Source: Leucobacter aridicollis (lineage in GTDB: Bacteria > Actinomycetota > Actinomycetes > Actinomycetales > Microbacteriaceae). From it: DNA of 64,000 nt. The notes under the pieces are model-generated. The model was not told where the DNA came from and made no database searches. It was given only the letters and a program-made list of their open reading frames with translations. The stretch covers positions 2,914,001 through 2,978,000 of the forward strand of contig NZ_CP075339.1 in the NCBI RefSeq assembly GCF_024399335.1, in the 5' to 3' direction. Positions 54,001 to 61,928 of this stretch are shown piece after piece. Made by a program: the position numbers and the translations under genes. How positions within the stretch are numbered: the first letter of the stretch is position 1; every line of letters begins with the position of its first letter.

Positions 54001-54980
54001 CGTCCACGCTGACGAGCCGAATCACAGGCTCGGCGACCCTGCGCTTCCTCGGGAAGCGGCTGCTCCACACATTCGTCGTGCTGCTCGGCGTACTCGTGCT
54101 CGTGTTTACGCTCATTCACCTGGTGCCGGGCGACCCTGTTCGAATCGCGCTCGGAACCCGGTACACGCAGGAATCGTATGACGCGCTTCGGGCCGCCTCG
54201 GGACTCGATAGGCCGCTCATCGAGCAGTTCTTCGCGTACGTCGGTCACGCCATCACAGGTGATCTCGGCGTCAGTTTCAGAAATGGTCAGCCGGTCACCG
54301 AGATCCTGCTCGAGCGGCTCCCGGCAACGCTGTCGCTCGCCGGCGTCGGGATGCTCATCGCGCTCCTCATCTCGATTCCTGCCGGAACGTTCTCGGCGCT
54401 GAAGGAGGGCACCGTTGGCGACGGCATCGTCCGAGTCTTCAGCCAGTTCGGTGTCTCGATTCCCGACTTCTGGATGGGCATGCTGCTCATCACGCTGTTT
54501 TCGACAATCCTCGGCTGGCTGCCGCCGTCTGGCTACGTCGCGTTCGGCGAGGATCCTGGCGAGTGGCTCAGGCGTGTGTTTACTCCCGCGCTGACAGTTG
54601 GCCTCGTCGCAGGTTCGATCATGACCCGCTATGTTCGGGGCGCGGTGCTCGAGGTCGCGGAGGCGGCGTACGTGCGCACGGCACGCTCGAAGGGTCTGCG
54701 ACCCGCGGTCGTGACTGGCGTCCATATCGCCCGCAACGCCTTCATCCCGATTCTCACGATCACCGGCATCCAGCTTGCAACGATGCTCGGGGGTGTGCTC
54801 GTCGTCGAGGTCGTGTTCGCCTGGCCCGGGCTCGGCCGGCTCGTCTACGACTCGGTCGCCTCCCGCGACTACCCAGTCGTGCAAGGAGCGGTGCTGCTCA
54901 TCGCCATCGCTTTCCTCGTCGTCAACCTCATTGTCGACGCACTGTATGCCCTCATCGACCCGAGGATCCGACTGTCATGA
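53997..54980 (+). CDS. Peptide ABC transporter permease, DppB type
   Basis: 327 residues, six membrane helices. N-terminal FLGKRLLHTFVVLLGVLVLVFTLIHLVPGDP and the EAA loop YVRTARSKGLRPAVVTGVHIARNA that docks to the ATPase are characteristic of DppB/OppB. ATG overlaps the binding-protein stop (ATGA). Confidence 0.94.
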   Translation: MTSTLTSRITGSATLRFLGKRLLHTFVVLLGVLVLVFTLIHLVPGDPVRIALGTRYTQESYDALRAASGLDRPLIEQFFAYVGHAITGDLGVSFRNGQPVTEILLERLPATLSLAGVGMLIALLISIPAGTFSALKEGTVGDGIVRVFSQFGVSIPDFWMGMLLITLFSTILGWLPPSGYVAFGEDPGEWLRRVFTPALTVGLVAGSIMTRYVRGAVLEVAEAAYVRTARSKGLRPAVVTGVHIARNAFIPILTITGIQLATMLGGVLVVEVVFAWPGLGRLVYDSVASRDYPVVQGAVLLIAIAFLVVNLIVDALYALIDPRIRLS

Positions 54981-55891
54981 CCGCTCCAGACACCGTCGCA
55001 ATCGCGACCGCGCCCGCACTCGCTGATGGCAGTCGTCCGTCGGCCTTCCGACTGTTCCTCCGAAGCCCGGTGAGCCTCGTCGGTAGCATCGTGCTCCTCG
55101 TGATGATCGCTGCGGCGATCCTCGGGCCGGCACTGGCGCCCTACGGCGTGAACGAGACCGATATCGCCGGAGCGCTGAGGCCGCCGAGCGCCGAACACTG
55201 GTTTGGAACCGATGACCTCGGGCGAGACGTATTCTCGCGCGTCGTCATCGCCGCCCAGGTGTCGCTCCGTGTCGCGGTCGTGAGCGTCGCGATCGCGCTC
55301 GTCGTCGGGGTGCTCCTCGGCATCATCTCGGGCTATGCGGGCGGCTGGGCCGACGGTGTTCTCATGCGAATCGTTGACGTGATGTTCGCGTTCCCGATGC
55401 TCATCCTCGCGCTCGCGATTGTCGCGGTGCTCGGCCCCGGCGCAAACACCGCAACAATCGCGATCGGCGTGGTCTACGTGCCGATCTTCGCCCGCGTCGC
55501 CCGCGCCAGCACGCTGAGCGTGCGCTCAGAGCCGTTCGTTCGGGCGTCACAGACGATGGGAACGGGAGCCGGCAGGATCCTCGCGAAACATATCCTCCCG
55601 AACATCTCGGGTCCGATCATCGTGCAGACCTCACTTTCGCTCGCCTTCGCGATCCTGTCCGAGGCTGCACTCTCGTTCCTGGGTCTCGGCGTACAGCCGC
55701 CGCAGCCGTCGTGGGGCCGCATGCTCTTCGAGGCACAGTCCTTTCTCGGTTCTGCATGGTGGCTCGCTGTCTTCCCCGGCCTCGCGATCTTTCTCACCGT
55801 ACTGTCATGCAACCTCGTCGGCGACGGCCTCCGTGACGTCCTCGACCCCAAGCAGCGCAGCGTTATCGAATCAAGGAGTGCTCGCCGATGA
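54977..55891 (+). CDS. Peptide ABC transporter permease, DppC type
   Basis: 304 residues from ATG 54977, overlapping the DppB stop. OppC_N-type opening (FRLFLRSPVSLVGSIVLLVMI), HWFGTDDLGRDVFSRVVIAAQVSL typical of DppC, and the EAA loop FVRASQTMGTGAGRILAKHILPN. The longer frame starting at 54563 is antisense-like to DppB reading and rejected. Partner of the DppB permease in the channel. Confidence 0.94.
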   Translation: MTAPDTVAIATAPALADGSRPSAFRLFLRSPVSLVGSIVLLVMIAAAILGPALAPYGVNETDIAGALRPPSAEHWFGTDDLGRDVFSRVVIAAQVSLRVAVVSVAIALVVGVLLGIISGYAGGWADGVLMRIVDVMFAFPMLILALAIVAVLGPGANTATIAIGVVYVPIFARVARASTLSVRSEPFVRASQTMGTGAGRILAKHILPNISGPIIVQTSLSLAFAILSEAALSFLGLGVQPPQPSWGRMLFEAQSFLGSAWWLAVFPGLAIFLTVLSCNLVGDGLRDVLDPKQRSVIESRSARR

Positions 55892-57504
55892 GCCAGACAA
55901 ACACCCCGGTACTCTCCGTCCAAGACCTGTGCGTCACCATCGGCGGGACCGAGCTCGTGCACGGTATCTCGTTCGACGTCCACGACGGCCAGACCACCGG
56001 CATCGTCGGCGAGTCAGGTTCCGGCAAATCACTGAGCGTCCTCAGCGCCACCCGGCTGCTCGATCTCCCGCACCAGCGGGTGACCGGGCGGTCGCTGCTC
56101 CGCGGCGACGACCTTGTCACCGCCCCGAAGGCGCAGCTCAGGCGCGTGCACGGGCCGGAGGTGGGGTTCGTGTTCCAGGATCCAAGCACCTCCCTCAACC
56201 CGCTCCTCACGCTCGAACGGCAGCTCACGGAGGGCCCAGAGGCGCACCTCAGGCTCAGCCATCGCGCGGCACGCACCCGCGCGATCGAGCTACTTGAAGC
56301 CGTCGGACTCCCCGACCCAGAACGCAAACTGCAGGCGTATCCACACCAGCTCTCCGGCGGGCAGCGCCAGCGCGTGATGATCGCAATCGCGCTCGCCTGC
56401 GACCCCTCGCTACTCATCGCGGATGAGCCGACGACGGCGCTTGACGTCACGACGCAGGCGCAGATCATCGACCTCATCCGGGAGATGCAGCGCGAGCGCG
56501 GCATGGCGGTGGTGTGGATCAGCCACGACCTCGGGGTGATCGGGCAGGTCGCGACCGACGTCACCGTGCTGTACCGGGGCGACGCCGTCGAGCAGCAGCC
56601 GGTGCTCGATCTCTTCGACCGACCCGAGCACGACTACACGAAGCGGCTGCTCGCGAGCCGCCCCTCGCTGTCGAGTCCGCCACCCGAGCCAGCGCCCGTC
56701 GACGCCCAACCCGTACTCGAGGTTGCAGGCCTCAACGTCAAGTTTCCGGTGAAGTCCAAGACGGGCACAACCTGGGTGCACGCGGTGCGCGACGTGAGCT
56801 TCACGATCGCCCGCGGCACCACGCTCGGCCTCGTCGGCGAGTCAGGGTCTGGCAAGTCAACGATTGCCGGTGCGCTCACCGGGCAGGTAACTCCCGAGAG
56901 CGGGTCGGTCTCCCTCGGAGGCGCCGATGTCCTGACCGCCCGCGGAAAAGATTTGCGCAGCATCCGACGACGGCTCGCCATGGTCTTCCAAGACCCGTTC
57001 TCGGCACTGAACCCCCGAACGACGGTCTCAGAGGCGATCTCCGAGCCGCTCATCGTGCACGGCCTGCGCGAGGGCAAGCGCGCCCGCGCGGCCCGCGTCG
57101 CCGAGCTCCTCGAACAGGTCAACCTGCCTGCATCGTTCGCATCGCGCTACCCGCACGAGATGTCTGGCGGGCAACGGCAGCGGGTGTGCATTGCGCGCGC
57201 GCTCGCCTGCGAGCCTGAGCTCCTGGTCCTCGACGAGTCGACCGCATCTCTTGACGTTTCGATCCAGGCCGACGTCATGGATCTCCTGGGGCAGCTCCAA
57301 CGCGAGCTCGGCTTGGCCTATCTCTTCATTGCACACGACCTCGCCGTCGTGCACGAGATGAGCCACGAGGTCATGGTGATGCGCCGTGGCGAGATCGTCG
57401 AGGCTGGCCCAAGCGAGGAGCTCTATGGGGCACCCCAGCACGAGTACACGCGATCGCTCCTCGCCGCGATCCCACCCACCAGGCCGGCCGCCGCGCTGAG
57501 CTAG
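55888..57504 (+). CDS. Peptide ABC transporter ATP-binding protein, DppD-DppF fusion
   Basis: 538 residues with two complete ATPases in one chain. First: Walker A GESGSGKSLSVLS, signature LSGGQRQRVMIAIALA, Walker B LLIADEPTTALD, H-loop SHD. Second: GESGSGKSTIAGAL, MSGGQRQRVCIARALA, LLVLDESTASLD, HD. The Walker B Glu of the second copy is followed by Ser rather than Pro. Most systems make DppD and DppF separately; the fused form is common in actinobacteria. Its stop shares a CTAG with the convergent glutaminase stop. Confidence 0.94.
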   Translation: MSQTNTPVLSVQDLCVTIGGTELVHGISFDVHDGQTTGIVGESGSGKSLSVLSATRLLDLPHQRVTGRSLLRGDDLVTAPKAQLRRVHGPEVGFVFQDPSTSLNPLLTLERQLTEGPEAHLRLSHRAARTRAIELLEAVGLPDPERKLQAYPHQLSGGQRQRVMIAIALACDPSLLIADEPTTALDVTTQAQIIDLIREMQRERGMAVVWISHDLGVIGQVATDVTVLYRGDAVEQQPVLDLFDRPEHDYTKRLLASRPSLSSPPPEPAPVDAQPVLEVAGLNVKFPVKSKTGTTWVHAVRDVSFTIARGTTLGLVGESGSGKSTIAGALTGQVTPESGSVSLGGADVLTARGKDLRSIRRRLAMVFQDPFSALNPRTTVSEAISEPLIVHGLREGKRARAARVAELLEQVNLPASFASRYPHEMSGGQRQRVCIARALACEPELLVLDESTASLDVSIQADVMDLLGQLQRELGLAYLFIAHDLAVVHEMSHEVMVMRRGEIVEAGPSEELYGAPQHEYTRSLLAAIPPTRPAAALS

Positions 57505-58418
57505 AAGATCGACCAGTCGGTGCGCGCCGTGAGCTCGGCGAGCGCCGTCATGCCAGTCAGCGAGTTCCCCGAACCGTCGAGGCCCGGCCCCCACACGCAG
57601 ATTGAGCACACGTCGGGGACGATCGCGAGGATGCCGCCGCCGACTCCGGACTTCCCTGGCAGGCCAACGCGGTAGGCAAACTCACCAGCCGCGTCGTAAA
57701 ACCCTGAGGTCAGCATCACGGCGTTCACGCGCCGGGCCTGGTTCGAGCTCAGCAGCCGAGAGCCGTCAGCGCGCACGCCGCGCCGGGCGAGGAACGCACC
57801 GGCCGCGGCGAGATCCTCGCAGGTCATCGCGATCGCGCACTGATCGACGTAGCGTGCGAGCACAGCGTCGACGTCGTTGGTCAGATTCCCGAAGCTGCGC
57901 AACAGGTGCGCGATCGACGAGTTCCTGTCTGAATGGCTGAGCTCGGAGGCGGCCGTCAATGCGTCGACGGAGATGGCCGGGTTTCCTGACTCGGCCCTGA
58001 CAAACTCGAGCACGGGCGAATCCTCGCCGGGGGTCAGGCCCAGCAGGTGATCCGCGACGACGAGGGCGCCCGCGTTCATGAACGGGTTCCGAGGGATGCC
58101 GCGCTTGTACTCGAGCTGCGCGAGCGAGTTAAACGCGGCGCCCGAAGGCTCGCGATTCACGCGCTGCCAGATCTCATCGCCATCCGCAGCCATGACGAGC
58201 GCGAGCGAGAAGACCTTCGAAATACTCTGGATCGAGAAGTCGACCGCGGCGTCACCAGCGGCGAATCGCTCGCCGTCCGTCGTCATGACGGCAATCCCGA
58301 ACTGGTCGGGGTTCACTGCCGCGAGTCGCGGGATATAGTCGGCGACGCTTCCGCCGCCCATGACCGGCCGAACGGCCTCGTGCACCTCGTCAAGTACGCC
58401 CTGCAGATCACTCGCCAT
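57501..58418 (-). CDS. glsA: Glutaminase
   Basis: 305 residues, standard for bacterial serine-type glutaminases. The SxxK nucleophile motif is SISK (S65, K68), with conserved GAAFNSL, NPFMNAGALV and SGVGGGILAIVPD. It hydrolyses glutamine to glutamate and ammonia in the cytoplasm. Convergent with the peptide importer and followed, on the same strand, upstream by prolyl aminopeptidase, consistent with amino-acid catabolism from peptides. Confidence 0.95.
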   Translation of the reverse strand: MASDLQGVLDEVHEAVRPVMGGGSVADYIPRLAAVNPDQFGIAVMTTDGERFAAGDAAVDFSIQSISKVFSLALVMAADGDEIWQRVNREPSGAAFNSLAQLEYKRGIPRNPFMNAGALVVADHLLGLTPGEDSPVLEFVRAESGNPAISVDALTAASELSHSDRNSSIAHLLRSFGNLTNDVDAVLARYVDQCAIAMTCEDLAAAGAFLARRGVRADGSRLLSSNQARRVNAVMLTSGFYDAAGEFAYRVGLPGKSGVGGGILAIVPDVCSICVWGPGLDGSGNSLTGMTALAELTARTDWSIF

Positions 58419-58448
58419 AGTGCCCCCAGTTTAGCGAAAAGCCCCAGC

Positions 58449-59426
58449 TCACTCCAGGTTTTTTGCGAAGCGATCCGTCGCGCGCACGAGCGCATCGACG
58501 ATGCCAGGCTCGCTTGCGGCGTGCCCCGCATCGGCGACAATGTCGAACGAGGCCTCGGGCCAGGCGCGGTGGAGATCCCACGCGGTGCGCGCCGGCGTGC
58601 AGACGTCGTAGCGCCCCTGCACGATCGCGCCGGGGATGCCTGCAAGCTTGGCCGCGTTCGCGATGAGCTGCCCGTCTTCGAACCACCCGTTGTTCGAGAA
58701 GAAGTGGTTCTCGATGCGAGCGAACGCGACCGCGCCGGCGACGTCGGCGCGAGCTTCCGCGATGACCTCGGCGTCCGGGAGCAGGCGCACGGTCGCGTTC
58801 TCCCAGACCGTCCAGGCGACGCCGGCGGGCACGTGCACTGCAGGGTCAGGATCGGTGAGCCTGCGGCGATAGGCTGCGACAAGGTCGTCGCGCTCCTCCT
58901 CGGGGATCGCTGCAAGGTATTCCTCCCAGAAGTCGGGGAAGAGGTGCGAGGCGCCATCCTGATAGAACCAGTCGATCTCGCTCTTTCGCAGCGTGAAGAT
59001 ACCCCGCACGACGAGCTCGGTAACCCGCTCAGGGTGCGCCTCCGCATAGGCGAGCGAGAGCGTCGAGCCCCAGGAGCCGCCAAACACGAGCCACTTGTCG
59101 ATACCAAGGTGGCCGCGCAGCCGCTCGATATCGGCGACGAAGTGCCAGGTGGTGATCGCCGACATGTCGGCGTCAGGCGCGCTCACGTGCGGAGTGGAGC
59201 GACCGCTTCCCCGCTGCTGCAGGAGCACGATGCGGTAGCGCTCAGGGTCGAAGTAGCGTCGGTAGTCCGCCGAGAGCACGCCGCCTGGTCCGCCGTGCAG
59301 GAAGATGGCTGGCTTCCCCTCGGGGTTCCCGCAGACTTCCCAGTACACCTCGTGGCCATCGCCGACGGGAAGCATCCCGTGATCGTATGGCTCAATGGGC
59401 GGGTACAGCGTGCGCAGTTCAGTCAT
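58449..59426 (-). CDS. pip: Prolyl aminopeptidase
   Basis: 325 residues, alpha/beta-hydrolase of family S33. HGGPG oxyanion motif (44-48), nucleophile elbow GGSWGS with S118, DQRG-like QQRGSGRS, and the late Asp (GRYDVCTP) and His (DAGHAASE) of the triad. It releases N-terminal proline from small peptides. Upstream of glsA on the same strand with a 30-bp gap, so probably co-transcribed. No signal peptide; cytoplasmic. Confidence 0.94.
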   Translation of the reverse strand: MTELRTLYPPIEPYDHGMLPVGDGHEVYWEVCGNPEGKPAIFLHGGPGGVLSADYRRYFDPERYRIVLLQQRGSGRSTPHVSAPDADMSAITTWHFVADIERLRGHLGIDKWLVFGGSWGSTLSLAYAEAHPERVTELVVRGIFTLRKSEIDWFYQDGASHLFPDFWEEYLAAIPEEERDDLVAAYRRRLTDPDPAVHVPAGVAWTVWENATVRLLPDAEVIAEARADVAGAVAFARIENHFFSNNGWFEDGQLIANAAKLAGIPGAIVQGRYDVCTPARTAWDLHRAWPEASFDIVADAGHAASEPGIVDALVRATDRFAKNLE

Positions 59427-59475
59427 TCCCCCAGCCTAGGGTGCCCCGCAAGCACCGGCTTGGTACTCGGTCTTG

Positions 59476-59493
59476 CTAAGTAGCGGTACTTAG
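59476..59493. promoter_or_regulatory. Predicted PadR operator
   Basis: CTAAGTAGCGGTACTTAG: 7-bp perfect arms around GCGG, 48 bp before the PadR start. A further GCTAAGTAG half-site repeats at 59521-59529. Fits autoregulation of the exporter operon. Confidence 0.6.
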
Positions 59494-59541
59494 TGTTACT
59501 TTATAGCGGTAGTCATTCACGCTAAGTAGAGGAGGTTGAGG

Positions 59542-59868
59542 TTGGCAAACCAACTCACCGAAATGCTGAAGGGCACCCTCGAGGGGATCGTTCTCGCGTT
59601 TCTTGCCACAGACCCCGCGTACGGGTACGAGATCACCACGCGCCTGCGCGACGAGGGGTTCGAAGACATCGCCGAGGGCACGGTGTACGCGCTGCTCGTG
59701 CGCATCGAGCAGCGCGGGCTCGTCGACGTTGCAAAGGTTCCGTCCGAGAAGGGGCCGCCCCGCAAGGTCTATTCGATTAATGAAACCGGACGCGCACAGC
59801 TCGCGGAGTTCTGGCAGACCTGGGACTTCCTAGCCGACCGCATCGCCCGGCTCCGCCCTCCGGCCTAG
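59542..59868 (+). CDS. PadR-family transcriptional regulator
   Basis: 108 residues from the TTG at 59542, 6 nt after a perfect GGAGG (59531-59535); TTG 59536 is too close to that site. Typical short PadR: LANQLTEMLKGTLEGIVLAFLATDPAYGYEITTRLRDEGF, TVYALLVRIEQRGLVDVAKVPSEKGPPRKVYSINETGRAQL winged helix. PadR dimers repress multidrug and stress exporters and release DNA when ligand binds. First gene of the operon with DUF1048 and DrrAB-type genes. Confidence 0.92.
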   Translation: MANQLTEMLKGTLEGIVLAFLATDPAYGYEITTRLRDEGFEDIAEGTVYALLVRIEQRGLVDVAKVPSEKGPPRKVYSINETGRAQLAEFWQTWDFLADRIARLRPPA

Positions 59869-59917
59869 CCAGGCACCACCATCGAACACACACAAACACA
59901 TTTTCAAGGAGACAATC

Positions 59918-60298
59918 ATGGCCGCAAAGTGGATTGAAATGCTCACAGGCTCGCTCGAGCAGAAGAAGCAGTACCGGGAGCACATGGCGCGCCTCGACGC
60001 GCTTCCCGCCCCATACGGGGAGGCCGCGAAGGCAGTACAGCGCTACCTCACCTACGCTGGCGCCGCAGAAGACGGCGACACCCTCGTCACGATGATCGGC
60101 GATCACGTCGACCTCTGGGAACGGGCGGCGGTCGACGGCACCCCGGTCCGAGCGATCGTCGGAGACAACCCAGTCGAGTTTGCGGAGGAGTTCGCCAGGG
60201 CCTACGCGGGCAAGCAGTGGATCGACCGCGAGCGCAACCGGCTGACGCAGGCGATCGATGCCGCCGAGAAGAAACAACAGGAAGGTCAGGACTCATGA
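59918..60298 (+). CDS. DUF1048-family protein
   Basis: 126 residues, all-helical (MAAKWIEMLTGSLEQKKQYREHMARLDALPAPYGEAAKAVQRYLTYAGAA, GDHVDLWERAAVDGTPVRAIVG). The family is commonly encoded between PadR regulators and ABC exporters; its role is unproven. Its stop overlaps the ATPase ATG (ATGA). Confidence 0.88.
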   Translation: MAAKWIEMLTGSLEQKKQYREHMARLDALPAPYGEAAKAVQRYLTYAGAAEDGDTLVTMIGDHVDLWERAAVDGTPVRAIVGDNPVEFAEEFARAYAGKQWIDRERNRLTQAIDAAEKKQQEGQDS

Positions 60299-61095
60299 CC
60301 GTCACGCACGCGGCCGCCATCAGCGTCGCGGGGGTCACAAAGTCATTCGGCGAACTCGCCGTGCTCCGAGGCGTCGACTTCGAGGTGAAGCCCGGCAGCA
60401 TCTTCGCGCTGCTCGGCTCGAACGGTGCCGGGAAGACGACGCTCGTTCGCACCCTCGCCACGCTCACCGCGGCCGACGCGGGCAGCGCCATGGTCGCGGG
60501 CCACAGCGTCGCCGGGGCGCCGGCTGAGGTGCGCCGGGCGATCAGTCTGACCGGGCAGTTCGCCGCGGTCGACGAGATCCTCACAGGCCGTGAGAACCTC
60601 GCACTCATCGCGCGGCTGCGCCACCTCAACCGCCCCACCGAAATCGCCGACACGATGCTTGACAGGTTCGCGCTCACAGAGGCGGGCGACCGCAGGGCAG
60701 GGACCTACTCGGGCGGAATGCGACGCAGACTCGACATCGCGATGAGCCTCATCGGCGACCCGCAGGTGATCTTCCTCGATGAGCCGACCACGGGCCTCGA
60801 CCCGCAATCGCGCATCGAAGTCTGGCAGACGATCCGAGAGCTCGCCCGAGGCGGCACCACGGTGATGTTGACAACTCAGTACCTCGACGAGGCGGAGCAT
60901 CTCGCCGACCAGATCGCGATCCTGCACGAGGGCAAGATCATCCAGAACGGCACCTTGACCGAGCTCAAGGCCCTCCTGCCCGCCGCGAAAGTCGAGTACG
61001 TCGAGAAGCAGCCCTCCCTTGAGGACGTGTTTCTCACTCTTGTAGGCGAGGCCCCCGGGACGCCCGGAACAACCCGAGGAAAGGAACGGCCATGA
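60295..61095 (+). CDS. ABC exporter ATP-binding protein, DrrA type
   Basis: 266 residues from ATG 60295 (an upstream frame to 60217 lies inside DUF1048). Walker A GSNGAGKTT, Q-loop region TGQFAAVDEILTG, signature YSGGMRRRLDIA, Walker B VIFLDEPTTGLDPQSR, H-loop TTQYLDEA. Closest in style to DrrA/daunorubicin-resistance ATPases, with a C-terminal segment PSLEDVFLTLVGE. Pairs with the next permease to expel a hydrophobic drug or lipid-like compound. Confidence 0.94.
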   Translation: MTVTHAAAISVAGVTKSFGELAVLRGVDFEVKPGSIFALLGSNGAGKTTLVRTLATLTAADAGSAMVAGHSVAGAPAEVRRAISLTGQFAAVDEILTGRENLALIARLRHLNRPTEIADTMLDRFALTEAGDRRAGTYSGGMRRRLDIAMSLIGDPQVIFLDEPTTGLDPQSRIEVWQTIRELARGGTTVMLTTQYLDEAEHLADQIAILHEGKIIQNGTLTELKALLPAAKVEYVEKQPSLEDVFLTLVGEAPGTPGTTRGKERP

Positions 61096-61856
61096 GCTCG
61101 CATGCGCTCACGGATACAGGCGCGCTCACCGCGCGCTCGCTGAAGCACATCCTCCGAAGCCCCGACACGATCATCACGACGGCGGTCACCCCCGTGGCGC
61201 TCATGCTGCTCTTCGTCTTCGTACTCGGTGGCGCGATCAACACGGGCTCCAGCGACTCGTACATCAACTACATGTTGCCAGGCATTCTGCTCATCACGAT
61301 TGCCTCAGGGATTGCGTACACCGCCTACAGACTGTTCCTCGACATGCAGGGCGGAATCTTCGAGCGGTTCCAGTCGATGCCAATCGCACGGTCGAGCGTG
61401 CTGTGGGCGCACGTATTCACGTCGCTCGCAGCCAACCTCGTTTCGATTGGGCTCGTGATCGGGGTGGCTTGCCTCCTCGGGTTCCGCACGAACGCGTCGT
61501 CTGTCGCGTGGCTCGCCGTCATCGGGATTCTCACCCTGTTCACGCTCGCGCTCACCTGGGTTGCGGTCATCGCCGGCCTGTCCGCGAAGACTGTCGACGG
61601 CGCGAGTGCGTTCAGCTACCCGCTCATCTTCCTGCCGTTCATCAGTTCCGCCTTCGTCCCGACAGCGAGCATGCCCGGACCGGTCGCCTGGTTCGCCGAG
61701 CACCAGCCAGTCACGGCAATCGTCGATTCGATCCGCAACCTGTTCGCAGGCGATCCCGTCGGGAGCGAGCTCTGGGTCGCCCTCGCCTGGCTCGTCGGCA
61801 TCCTCGCGGTCGCGTACGGCACGGCGATCCTGATCTACCGGCGAAAGATCAGGTAG
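61092..61856 (+). CDS. ABC-2 type exporter permease, DrrB type
   Basis: 254 residues, six membrane helices, ABC2_membrane family (RSLKHILRSPDTIITTAVTPVALMLLFVFVLGGAI, GIFERFQSMPIARSSVLWAHV). ATG overlaps the ATPase stop. Together they form a DrrAB-type exporter under the PadR regulator; substrate unknown. Confidence 0.93.
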   Translation: MSSHALTDTGALTARSLKHILRSPDTIITTAVTPVALMLLFVFVLGGAINTGSSDSYINYMLPGILLITIASGIAYTAYRLFLDMQGGIFERFQSMPIARSSVLWAHVFTSLAANLVSIGLVIGVACLLGFRTNASSVAWLAVIGILTLFTLALTWVAVIAGLSAKTVDGASAFSYPLIFLPFISSAFVPTASMPGPVAWFAEHQPVTAIVDSIRNLFAGDPVGSELWVALAWLVGILAVAYGTAILIYRRKIR

Positions 61857-61870
61857 CCCCCAGCCATACG

Positions 61871-61907
61871 ACAGCGCCCCGCAGCCAAACCGGCTGCGGG
61901 GCGCTGT
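61871..61907. terminator. Bidirectional terminator after the DrrAB operon
   Basis: Perfect 16-bp inverted repeat ACAGCGCCCCGCAGCC (61871-61886 with 61892-61907), 5-nt loop, between the convergent permease and acyl-CoA oxidase genes. Confidence 0.9.
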
Positions 61908-61928
61908 CTGTACTGCGTCGTGCGGGAG

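Noticed and set aside
58047..59483. 478-codon plus-strand frame opposite glsA and pip
   Set aside because: It is a mirror of two well-recognised genes in GC-rich DNA and has no recognisable protein features.
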